Positions 44,691 through 56,600 of a stretch of 64,000 nucleotides of DNA are shown here, one piece after another. This DNA is from Chiridota heheva (taxonomy: Eukaryota; Echinodermata; Holothuroidea; Apodida; Chiridotidae): assembly GCA_020152595.1 (NCBI GenBank), contig JAIGNY010001689.1, positions 124,001 through 188,000 of the forward strand, given 5' to 3'. A program made the translations under genes and the position numbers. Positions within the stretch are counted from its first letter, which is position 1. Every line of letters begins with the position of its first letter. The notes under the pieces are model-generated. The model saw nothing but the letters and a program-made list of their open reading frames with translations. It made no database searches and was not told the DNA's origin.

Positions 44691-47600
44691 GTGACGAACG
44701 TAAGGAGTTTAAACAGTCGGAGGCTTAGAGTACAGTATGTTACCAAGAACAATACAGGGAAAAAGAGGTTGTGAGTTAAAATAAACATGATTGACGAATC
44801 TGATAAACAAATAATATAGGCCTAGACCTAACGCTACTACCTAATAATATAGGCCCTTTACTTGACAACAGGAAAAACAACAGCCAAAGGCTGCAATGGG
44901 CGTTAATACTGTAATAGAAAGATAAGGAAATGAAAATGAATGAAATGATGTAAGAAGCAAACAATAAACTTACTCAGGACTCAAATTGTTCTTAACTTCC
45001 GATTACCACAACAACAACAAAAATGCGGAAATGGTTGTAAATACAAATAGTGTGTAAGGCTAATTAGCATTAGGTTTACTAACGCTACACAAAAATAACA
45101 AACACGGAAAATGCACTAAACTAAACAAGAATAAACAATAAAAAAAGAAGTACAAGTAACCTTCAGACAAGTAAACAAAATAAAGTATATCCACGTGACG
45201 GTAAAGAATCCACAGCTAAAGGTAAAATTTCCAAGTAATAAACGTAAGTTGTGAAAATACGTCTATACTCAACAAGTGCTGTTTTAAAATAGGGTACAAT
45301 TCCTATGTTTTTTAATATTCACACGTTGTAGAAAATTGATGATTGAAAATTAACTTACTTTTTGGATATTCTTATACCAATTAGTCTAAATAATACACTT
45401 TTGAAAAAAAACCTCCTAAATTTTTACCTATTTAGCACCACAACGGGATAAAGTTATCTGATTTGATGTTTTGGTCGCCATCTTTCTTAGTCACCACACA
45501 TTTGAGATCAACTATTTAAACGTCTGCAAATAAGTTTTAGAATGTTCCACTAAAGTGCAGGTTGATTTTTCGCTGACAACAATTTTTTGGTTCATATAAT
45601 TTAATAATATAGTTTTAGTATTAAACTGTGTGCGAAAACAAATGAATAAAGCAGGAAATATTTAGATTATATAATTGTACTTTCTAAGTATTATCTTAAT
45701 TTTTTTCCCACAAATAATCTAAAACATATTACCCCCGCTAAAATGTTGTAGCCTCAATAAGCAGTGTTTTGAACTTTGACCGTACTTTGGAGCTCTAGCT
45801 CATGAGACGCTTTTTACAGAAGAAAAGTCGTCCAGTAAATACTTTGAAAAAGGTAACTAAAATCACTGTGAAAACGGTTTTTGAGGACATGGATAGGCTT
45901 CAAATATCATGCATAAGCATTGTGGGTGGAAAAAAAAGGTAAAATGGTTCATTCAAAGATCTTAAAACTGAGATTTTCCTACAGTATGTTTTATTACAAG
46001 GCTTAAAACAGTACAGCAGGGTATAGGTGTTTTGTAGTACCCTCGGACAGCCAGCCATCACTAACACGGCTGGCATCAGTCTGACGGTACTACGGGAAGT
46101 ACTAGGGTGTCACCTGACAATGTTGTAGCAGTAAAGATAATAAGCTAATGTAGGCGGGAGTTGGTTCATTCTTCTTTTGAATGATACCAAATTTTCCATA
46201 TTTTCTTGTTTCCAATTTTGTGTAAAAGTCATTTGGATTTGTGTAGTGAAATATTGGCTTAATTTTTAGGCTAAATATTTGCCGAACTCCTGACCCGCTT
46301 TCTTTGAATTGGAGCATAATTTATTAATAATCTGTTAAGCGACGCAATGAGCTTTCTGTCAGTACTAAATTTGTGTGGGCTCGGTGGTGATTAGGTGAAA
46401 ATTGACCATTTGTCTTCATGATTTTGGTCATCAACAGTAAGTCTAGGATGTTGTTCACCATTCCATATTGAAATGTGAGTTATAATTGGTAGGAATATAT
46501 TTTTGTTTCTTAATTTTACTTTTTGGTGAGCATGCGAAGCATAATGTAAACCTATGTAATAGTGATTCCGGTCATCTGGCAGTCCACAGTTTTTCCTGAG
46601 ATTTCCTCAGAATTTTAAAAGTTTTTTGAGAATTCCTCAGAAAATGTTAAAGTTTTTTCAGAGTAAAGTATAGCTAAGTAGACAAGGTTGTCCGTTGTTG
46701 CAGATGAAGAGGGGTACTATTTTGCATGGGGAATGTCCCGCAGCATATGGGAATGTTTTACCTCAAAACATGCATAAGGAAAAATTTGTGATACTAGCTG
46801 TGATGTGTTGTGGAAAGCTATAAATAAACTTGGATTGTACCATTACATGCAGGTTTGTTTTGAGAATGAAGTCATTGAAATGAGTAAAATGCTTTTAGTT
46901 GCACGCAGTGGAGGCCAAGTTCGTTGAGTTAAGATTTTCTTTGAGGGCAAAAAAATTATAGAATTATGGAAAATAATTATACCGCATATGGGATGTAGGC
47001 CAAGTGGAATAGAACTTTAGACAACATTTTATTTAACATCTAGCCAGTTTCAATGAAACATCTTTGAAGCAAAACAAATTGAGTTAAATTGAATGCACAC
47101 ACACTTCAGTTCAAAAGTTTCTTAGACAAGGCATTACTGATGAGAAACTTTTTCAACTCGTTTTTCTTAAACAAATGTATGACAAACTGTACTTATGCTG
47201 AATAGAAAACAATTGTTAAGAGTGCAGTAATTAGGAAAGATTTAAAGAAGTTTATGCAAGGATATAATAAACAGATATTAATTTATAGAAAATTTAAATA
47301 AATAGCCTGTATAATTCTTAAATTTTTGGTATCTTAATCATGCAACCTAACGTTGTCGTTATGCCTCGCTTTTGCTTCTTCGTTCATGATTTTTTTTCCA
47401 AAATATTTTAGCCAAACGGTGTTTTAATTTCTGATGAAGACAGTCATATAATAAGAAATATGTATCAGTGTAACAAAATATACAAGAAAACTGTTAAAAA
47501 TGGAAGAAAATTAGCCAAAATCCTACATTGGAAAATACTTATTCGCTTCTCCACAGCATGTTTACAAAACACATACAACAGGAAACTGTCTGCACACAAT

Positions 47601-49139
47601 AGTACAGTCAACACAGTTTGGGCACACTAGGATTATGTCAGAATTGAAATAAAGTGATACATAAGCGGACACAAAATGTTTTTTTCTCATCGATTTTTAT
47701 TTGTTGCAAAGTACGTGCCCTTTTTCGCAACAATCACTTTGTATAAATAGGTATATGTTAATTGTCGGGCGAAGTGAAATGGACTCCCAAATACTTTCAT
47801 TCATAAGTTACAAAGGTCAAAGCGGTGGTGACCTTGTGATTTTGCTTCACTCATTGAAAACAAGAAAAAATTCTTCTATAGTTTACAAAGTATGGTACTT
47901 TTTTTTAAATAATTGAACAAAAATGGTCTCAAACAATAGATAATGAATTCTGTACCATTTGAAATGGAACAAAATATTCAGTGACTCTTTTGTTATAACG
48001 TTTAAAGTGCAAAGGATATACGATTTTTCAGAGCGTTTTACACAGTTAGGAGATTATCGCAAGCATATGAAACAAACATTACCATATGATGGCCAAACTT
48101 TATGCATGGATTTGGAGACAACCAGGAAATTGCGCGGATGGAAAATAGCCCATTTTTTTGTGTGCGCGGGAACATGTTCTCCGCGCAGACTAAACTCAAC
48201 AGTCTGGTGGAGTGTAGTAGTTCTTACTGAAAACATGCTTGCATGCATGATACTTTATATGCAAGTCCTCATTAGATGAATTTTGCAATTTTTATTTTTG
48301 TCCTCAGACAATTAAACCTGGATGTGTGTGCACTGTGTGCGTATGTGTTTGCTATTAATCGGGGACATTTGTATTATATAAAAACACACCTAGTCAGGGA
48401 CGACCTATCAATTGGGGATGTCCCCGGTTGGTTTTCTTTCAGATTTCGGCTCTCCAGGGTGGAACAATATGCCACCTGAAATTTTACTCATTTCTATTGC
48501 TGTTCCATTTAGTTGGTTCTGTGCAGGCTGTTTCAAAATATGTCTTTTTATGTATATTCTAAGAGTAAGATATTCTAGCATCTATTGGTTTTAACTGTAG
48601 GTTTGTTTTGTGGTCAATCAAGCAAGTTCATCTTGTTCTATATACAAAAAAAAGGACATAAATTAAAGCAATATAGTGAAGTAAGCTTTAAGTCTCGATT
48701 ATGTAGAAATGACTCGGTCTAATTGTAACATCACACCCTCTTACACATTCCTCAAAAGTATGAAAACATTCAGTAACTTTTATTTGTGTGGGAGTTTCAT
48801 TTCTTGTATGCAGAGAACCTTGGGATTCTGTGCCACATTAAGATTTATGACGATAGTGTTACGCTACATTCAGGAAAAACCTGAAAGTGTGATTTTTGCT
48901 TGTTTTTATTTCTTACCCAGCCTTAATGAAACTCTTATTGTGAGGAAAATTCCTTTTAAATGTATTGAAGTGAAACAAGTTCAAAATTTCTCTGTATTAG
49001 AGAAAAAAATGGAACATTTGAAGCTACTTGAAAGCCATTTTAGACTTAAAAACAGCAGTTTGTTTGCAACAGCTAACAAAATTCCAGACCCCTAGCTTGA
49101 TTTGAAAAAGGGCAGAGTGATAGATTTGTTAAGACTTAT
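44691..49139. other. Unassigned sequence between LINE-C and the plus-strand gene
   Basis: The first 100 bases may be the 5' untranslated region of LINE-C. The rest is AT-rich. ORFs such as 47959-48279 (106 codons) and 48709-49095 (128 codons), both plus, lack recognisable domains or clear splice sites and are not called. A nested hairpin lies at 46034-46093. Confidence 0.5.
46034..46093. repeat. Nested inverted repeats (hairpin)
   Basis: An outer 8-bp pair GTAGTACC/GGTACTAC and an inner 7-bp pair GCCAGCC/GGCTGGC surround a short loop. Role unknown; it may be the remnant of a palindromic element. Confidence 0.5.
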
Positions 49140-49255
49140 TAATGAATTCGCGAAGTGCTGAGCCTTTTCAGTGCGGGGTCAAATTGCAATGGGGTAGAGG
49201 TATGCACTGTACAGAGTGCTAATATTCTAGTTGTGTTCTGTATTCATGTAAACTA
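49140..49255 (+). repeat. Fragment of the GGCGGAG-ended element
   Basis: The phrase ttgcaatggggtagaggtat then gcactgtacagagtgctaat closely matches the right end of the larger element at 61112-61912 (ttgccatggggcggaggtat, gcgctctacagagtgctgat), including the following attc-rich flank. Confidence 0.65.
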
Positions 49256-49428
49256 TTTCATTTATGAAGTAAATAATTTGTTTTAAATTTCAAAAAATAT
49301 ATACATATATATATTTCTTTTATTGTTTTACATTTTATTCTGATGAGGGGCAGGTAGGACCAAAAGAGGGGTGGGACCAAATGGAGGGGTGGGTGGGCCA
49401 ATGGAGTTGGCACACTTGTGGGTTGATT

Positions 49429-49533
49429 AACCCTTACTCTACCAGCACTCTTTTGAAAATGCACCTGGGAGCCAGAGTCAAAGACGGGGCGCCCAAAACG
49501 GTGATAATATTGCCACATGGTAGAGTAAGGGTT
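49429..49533. repeat. Perfect 16-bp inverted repeat 73 bp apart
   Basis: AACCCTTACTCTACCA (49429-49444) and TGGTAGAGTAAGGGTT (49518-49533) are exact reverse complements. The interval is GC-richer than its surroundings and is covered by an 87-codon plus ORF with no recognised domain. It may be a short terminal-inverted-repeat element. Confidence 0.75.
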
Positions 49534-50560
49534 CAGCACAGGCTAATTATTGAAGGGTCCTCTGTCTTCCGAGCAGCAAAGTCGAGCTCGTTCCGCTTAA
49601 GTGACCTGGTGGGACAGGCTGCCCCTCTGAAAAAGCAAAGCTAGGGCACTGTAATTATATAATGATTCAGTAACATTCACCATATTTTTGTGACATGTAT
49701 TTTCATCTCAAATTTCAGATTTGTTGAATGATAAAAGTAAATTATGTAACTGGATTTTTAACTTGTTTTGTTTAAAGAAAGACTGGATTGTCATATTTAA
49801 AGGAATAATCCCATGGAATTTCATTTTAAAATTTTTGATAGAGGACAAAAGAAACAGATTGGTAAAAAAAATGATAATGTCTTATTCTCACAAGAAGATA
49901 TTACATTTTTAAGATTTTTCTTGTCAGTGCAAAAGAGATTGTTGATCTAAGTCATCATTATGATGTTATCACAGCACTTTCTGTACTATTCTTTATGTAT
50001 TTCTTTGAAAATTAATTTCATTTTTTTAAATGATTGGGAACATTTGTTTCTTCAAAATTTATTAAGAATAGCGTAGAATAAAATTTACAATAATGTTTTG
50101 CAATCTGTTCTTGTAACTTATATTTGAATTATGAAAAATTGACGATTAATTTTCAAAAAATACATAAAGATTAGTACAGGAAGTGCTGTGATGACATCGT
50201 AATGATAATTTAGACTCGGTACAAAAGTTACTTTTATGCGAGTAAGAAAAGTGTTTTCAGTTCAATAATTTCTTCTAGGAATGAGATAGTAATGGGGAAT
50301 ATTCCTTCAAGGACTTTCAGAGTATTTACAACCTGTGTCTTAAATTTGAAGGTTTGTGGCGGTGCAGTTAAATATCAACAAGCAACAACAGTTTGTGCTG
50401 TTTAATGTGTATTATGCAATGATGTATAGCATTACAATTTTAGGAGACCACGGTAACTTCCAGAGTGGTAGAGCCAAGTTTGTTTGATGTTAAATCATTT
50501 AGGAGAAACAGGGTTTAGTTGCTATTGAAGGAACATTACCTCCATTCTTTCCTTACATAG
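49534..50560 (+). other. Sequence just upstream of the plus-strand gene
   Basis: AT-rich, ending in a pyrimidine tract and acceptor (cattctttccttacatag) at 50560. No promoter is recognised, and this is probably intron. Confidence 0.5.
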
Positions 50561-50671
50561 ATCCCGGCACGACTCACAAAGAATAGACACAAAGCATTGA
50601 CCATGTCTAAAGGTGGTGATGAAAAGGCTTCAAGCAGTCAGGTTTGTGATGAAGACTGGCCAAGCACATCG
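50561..50671 (+). CDS. Plus-gene exon 1 (first coding exon seen)
   Basis: Acceptor tttccttacatag at 50560, donor TCG|gtaagt at 50671. The ATG at 50603 (A at -3) gives MSKGGDEKASSSQVCDEDWP, ending in phase 0. The 14 codons between the acceptor and this ATG are also open in frame, so coding could begin in an earlier exon. Confidence 0.65.
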
Positions 50672-53600
50672 GTAAGTAGTTGATACTACATGTATATTAT
50701 TTTGGAATTAAAATCTCAAATTAAATTGAAAGAATTGCCCAAGAGCCACAAATAGAAAGCCATACTGCAACAATGCTTGAAATATACACTGACGGTAGAA
50801 TGAAATAATTATTTTGATTGGGGAGGGGGAGGGACTTAAATGTCCTATGAAATTTGCTGACCCAAAGGCTTTATCAACGAGCGAGTAGCACGAGCCCAAA
50901 TGGCATGGGGTCCAGGGGTCTGCCTAAGGGCCCCTGATAGGGTTCAGAGGAAAGCCCTAGTTGGGGACCAGTGAAAAATCCCCTGGAAGTTCTACAATTT
51001 TTGGCATTCCTGTGGTTAAAATCCTGCCTAAAAAGAGGGGACATCCTTCAAAAAATGTTTAATAAACTACAATAGGCCTATTGAACAAAATCTATGCCAA
51101 ATTTAGCTGTACCTACATGTATAACCATTGCCCATTTCCTAAGGCACGAAATTGACATTTGTGCCCAAATTTCATCAATGCTTTACTGTATAACAATTTG
51201 GGATGAACACCACATAAATACTGTACTACAAATACCACAAAATACATGTATGTGATAGCTCTTATTTTCCATTATTTTGGAGCCCTTATTTTCCACCATT
51301 TTGGAGCCCTTATTTTCCACCATTTTGGAGCCATTATTTTCCACCATTTTGGAGCCCTTTTCCACCATTTTGGAGCACTTTTCCACCATTGTGAAGCCCT
51401 TTTTCACCATTTTGGAGCCCTTTTCCACCATTTTGGAGCCCTTTTTCACCATTTTAGAGTCCTTTTCCACTTTTTTGGAGCACTTTTTCATCATTTTGGA
51501 GCCCCTTTTTACCATTTTGGAGCCCTTTTTCACCATTTTGGAGCCCTTTTACTCTTCGCTAGAGGATGTAGAATCCAGTGGTTTGCATTCTTTATTTGAT
51601 GACTTTTGAGACTATCGACAATCTATTTTGTAATAAATATGTCGTAGAAAAGCTATTTCTTTTGTTTATGCATTGAGCTAATACAAGTTAGAGCAACTCA
51701 CTCTTGTGCTTTACATTTATTTATGAATGCAGAGTTGAAATTAATTATACAATTTCTTAGGGTTCTAAATAATGGCGTCTGAAATCTTCCCACAAAAATT
51801 ATGACAGAAATGATAAATACACCTTTATATACATTATGCAATTCCTTCTTTCACAATTTAATGCACTATTCATTGCACTATTACATGCGGAACATTTTTA
51901 GAGCACATGTTTGCCACACATATGTTACTTTAATAATGTTACCTAAAAAAAATAAAGTAAAAAGATTAATGAAAAAATTATAAATTCTTTCCGCAAATTC
52001 CCATTTTTTCTGTGATTATTATGCATAAGCTAAATGTAACAGTGACTATACATTTATTTGAACATTAAGATATTAAATTAAGTAGTGTAAATTGGTAGAT
52101 CATTAATTCATAATTTGTCATAAAATCCTGAATCTCCTTAAGGTCCTCTCCAGCACTGACTGGGGAGCCAGTCGTCTCACCCTGCTTACCTTATATCACT
52201 CCCTCCTCAGATCCAGGCTGGACTATGGCAACTTCATATACGCCTCCGCCTGCAAACTTTACTTGAATTACTTGGAGGTCACTGAAAACACTGCCCTAGG
52301 GCTTTGCCTTGGCGCCACTTACACCTCCCCCATCACCAATCTCCATGTCGAGGCCAACGAACTCCCCTTCAAGCTTAGATGTGCGAAGGCCGGCCTCTCC
52401 TTTGCTCTCCGCATCCTCACCTTTTCTGTGGAACCCTTGATTCCATTCCATCTGCTTCCCCCTCCTTCTCCAACCTCTTTACTCTCAACAAACGCATCCC
52501 CCCACCTTTCGGGATCCAGATGCACTCCCACTTCCCACTGCCAACTTCAACATTTTCTTGATTGCCAGACACACCATCCCACCTACACCCACCTGGACTA
52601 TTCACCCCCCAAGGTATACCTTGGTCTTTCCTCCTTTTTGAAAGCTCTCCACAACCCAGCCTTCTTTTACTCGAAATACTGACATTTCCACAGCTACTCC
52701 TTCCTCTTCACCGACGGCTCCACACGCGAAGGCTATTCTGCAGCTGCCACCGCCTGTTTTGGCCTCACCCTCTCCTAAAGGCTGCCTGACGGAACCTCTA
52801 TCTACTCTGCCGAAGCAAAGGCCATCCGTCTGGACTTAAACTTCATAAAACTCTTCTTTAACCCCCATTTCGTCATCTTCTCTGACTCTAAATCCGTACC
52901 CACTGGCATCCTCAATATGCTCTGGCCCAACCTCCTCATACTACAAATCCTCAACAAACTTTACACTCTTTCCTCATTAGGAAAGAAAATTATCTTTTTT
53001 GGATCCCCAGCCACGTCGGCTTCCTTGGCAATGAGAGAGCTTACAGAGCCGCCAACAAAGCTCTGTCAAATAACATTTCTCCTTTTCCTATTCCTCACTC
53101 AGACCTCCATATCTCCATCTCCAATTACATCAGTAAGACCTGGCAAGACTCCTGGAATCACGAAACCAGCAAGAAACTTCACACTATCAAACCCAAAGTT
53201 GGGACCAACACCCCCCTGCACAGTCACAATCGCAGGGAAGACATCGTTGTTACCCGCATCCGCCTCGGTTACGCTTCTCTCACCCACTCCCATCTCCTTC
53301 CGGCCCCTCTGCACCTCTCTGCCCCACCTGCAACACTGACCTCTCCATCAAGCATAACCTCTTATTCAAAGAAAATCCCTCCTCCAACATTATCAACTTC
53401 CTCTACAACAACAACCTTTTCCACCATATCCAATCTACTTTTCTCTTCCTTTCTACACCTTACCTCACACACCCCTTTCTTTTCACCTTAATCTTTACAT
53501 ATTTTTTTTAAATGTATTTATTTTTTTGTCCCAAATTCACCCTATTTTCTACCTTTTCTTCCTCTCAATCCTTCATCTTCTCTCTACCCTAACTCTTACA

Positions 53601-56600
53601 CCTTAATTTTTTACCACCCTCTTGGCACATTTGACTCCTGACTGTCGCGGTGCCGATAAACTTCAACAAACCCAACCATAATTTGAGACATTTCAAATCA
53701 AAAGTTGGGGGTCTAAGTATATGAATTCTTTAGACCCTGCACCAAAATGAATTCATGCTTTGCAATCTCATATGGCAATACAATATTTCTAGTACATTTT
53801 GCTCCCCATCTTATCTATAATCTATGTGGGTCAGCCTAGGTTTAATCAATTTGAAATGTGCTCTTTTCACCATTGAAATGCCTCTATAGTTGTTTTAAGC
53901 AGGGACTCAGACCCAGGTTTGGATTAGGTGGGGCCCAAGGGTGGAGGGGGATCAAGGGGAAGGGGGAGGATCAAGGGGGAAGGGGAGGATCAATGTTGGC
54001 AATTGTTCATAGTGTACAAAGACAAACAGTGATTGGGGCATTGTTGAGTAGAAATCAAAATTCAGTGAAGAATATTTGATCAGTAAAGAATATTTGGGGA
54101 AAGATAATGAAATTCTGAGTTCATACAAAGGTGACTGATTTCTTTTTTTATTTGTTTTTTATTTTATTTTATTTTTATTTATTTGATTTATTTTCCAGAG
54201 ACCCATCAGAAGTTCCAAAGCAAAGGCCATCAAGACTCTTACAAGTATCAAGAAAGAGTTGGATAGATCATCTGCAGCAGACAGTGAAGAAGAAGATGAG
54301 AAGGATAAACAGCCAGGTAGAAGAGAGGTAGGATACTGTCATCCTTTAATACCACTCTATCACCGTTCCTGGCTCTCACTTGCCCCCGGAAAACCCCGTC
54401 TTTCAACCTAACTCGACTTCTCCAAACATCAATATGCGATCGCCATCATCTGCCTCAGAATAGACCATCTCCACTCTAGTTATACATCACAAACAAACAA
54501 AAAACTTAACAGCTTTGATCAGCTGTAACTAAAACAGTAAAAGATACTATTTTTGAAAATTCAAACACTCTCTTCCTCAAATTATGCAACTATTGATTAA
54601 TGTAGAAATTGCTATGTGTTTTATGCAAGGGGTTTGATTGTCGAATAGCTACATAGAATGTGATCTAACCTTATATACATTGTTCAGACCATGCTAATTC
54701 TTGCATAAATTTTGTCTTAAAAGCTTCATGAAACTTTGGTCTGTATTTCATCGCAAGATGAAATGTTGTTCATGCTGATATGTGCACTTGCAAAATGCTG
54801 AAATATTGTTGTTTTTACATAAAATATTGAAAAACATATTCTTTTTTATTTTTCTCTTAAAAATGGCAAAGGTGGCTTTTTACAATGATTCTTACCACTC
54901 CTGGTAGTAGTTACTGTATGTCTTCATATGTGGTCAGGATTTTGCAATACCGGGATTAATTTGACTATTTGGAATCCCCACAACCCTGCTGATTAAGATA
55001 TTTTTGACATAGCCTAATTCTCTGTTAATGTTCTTGTTTCAAGGAAATGTCAGGCAAAGAAAGAAGCAGGGTGAGGGTGATAGGTTTATTGAAAGTCTTT
55101 ATTGAAATTTGGTTTCCTTCTATAGCCGAAACGTCAGAGCCCTCGCAGCACATCGAGCAGCAGACTAAGCAATCGTACAGAATCAACTGGAGGTAAAACG
55201 ATGTTTTGTTTGATTGGTTTTTTAATGTTTAACTTTCATGTGGATGTCTGCAGAAATGTATTCCATCTAAATGTTATTTGTTTAAACTTATTTTGTTGCT
55301 CAGTATGTTTTTCAAATGATAAATTTAACATGAACATGATAAAACAATTTTCTAATACATATTTCTCATTATTTCAATGTGTATTAAATGCAGTTCATTT
55401 CTTTGGATTTTAGAGCAGAACTATTATACCGTTAATGCGCTATATACCAATGTTTTCTTCATGTTTAATGCCAGCCATACTGATACAGTTTCTTGCCGGT
55501 ATGTACCGAAATACCGGTATACTGCCCAAGCGTATCTGGTGCTGAAATTTAAAGTGATAGTATTTTTTTTTAATATTACGCATAAAATCAGACCTCTTCC
55601 ATGTCGGCATCAACCCTGCCGCTATCGGCACCTTCTCCTGGCCCACTTTTCCTTATTGGGCCACCCCCCTCCCTTCTATCCACCTGGGCCTCTCCACTCA
55701 TCACAAAACCCAAACCCACCCTAACCTCTTCATAAATGTCCACAACCAAATCAAAGACCAACTCTCAAATTACACCTCCATCTATACTGATGGCCCCAAG
55801 GAAGGCAACAAGACAGCTGCTGCTGCTGTCATCCAAGACATCATCCTCAGTAGCAGACTTCCCGACTACTTGTCCATCTTTTCAGCCGAGGCAAAGGCCA
55901 TTCTTCTCGCCCTCAACTTTATTGAGTACTCTCCTCTCAGCCACTTTGCCATTTTCTCTGACTCAAAGGCTGTTCTTACTTCTTTACTCAATCTTAAATG
56001 GAATAACCTTACATCCCACCTTCTTCTCCCGAAACTCCTTTTGCTTACCCTCTGCAGGAAAAGTGTTCTTTTTTTCTGGATACCCAGCCATGTTGGCATC
56101 CCTGGCAATGACAGGGCTGATGCAGCCGCTAAGCTTTCCCTCAACCTCCCCCTACCACTTTTCCCAAAACCCTCTCTGACATTAAACCGCTTATCGCTTC
56201 CCTTGTTCATGACCGGTGGCAAACCTCATGAAACCCAAATTGATAACAAACTCCACATCATCCAGCACACCATTCCGATCAAACCCACCATCAACAACCT
56301 CTTTCGTATCGACAATGTTCATATAACCCATCTTAGAATAGGTCACACCCACCTCACTCACTCCCACCTCCTTATTGGCTCCCCCAAACCCTCTGCAACA
56401 ATTGCCGCTGCACCCTCACAATCCATCACGTTCTCCTTGCTTGCCCCCTGTACAACCTTCCCAGAGCTTCCCTCACTCCCCACAACTCAATTGCTGAGTT
56501 CTTCCAGAAAAATCCTCGGGATAAAATTATCTCCTTCCTTCATCATGCTTCCCTCTACAACCATATCTAATTCTCCTCTTCCACCCCCTCTTTCTACTTT

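Larger units (their letters stand above)
50672..54198 (+). other. Plus-gene intron 1
   Basis: Holds the 21-bp minisatellite (51260-51550), a diverged LINE-B relative (52125-53672) and a purine-rich repeat (53946-53993). Confidence 0.6.

Noticed and set aside
48709-49095. 128-codon plus ORF
   Set aside because: No domain, no repeats and no splice-site support; length is within chance for AT-rich DNA of this size.
49381-49644. 87-codon plus ORF around the 16-bp inverted repeat
   Set aside because: No recognised domain; the inverted repeat explains the unusual composition better than a gene.
52319-53314. Several antisense ORFs over the LINE-B2 region
   Set aside because: They are complements of C-rich transposon coding sequence without their own motifs.
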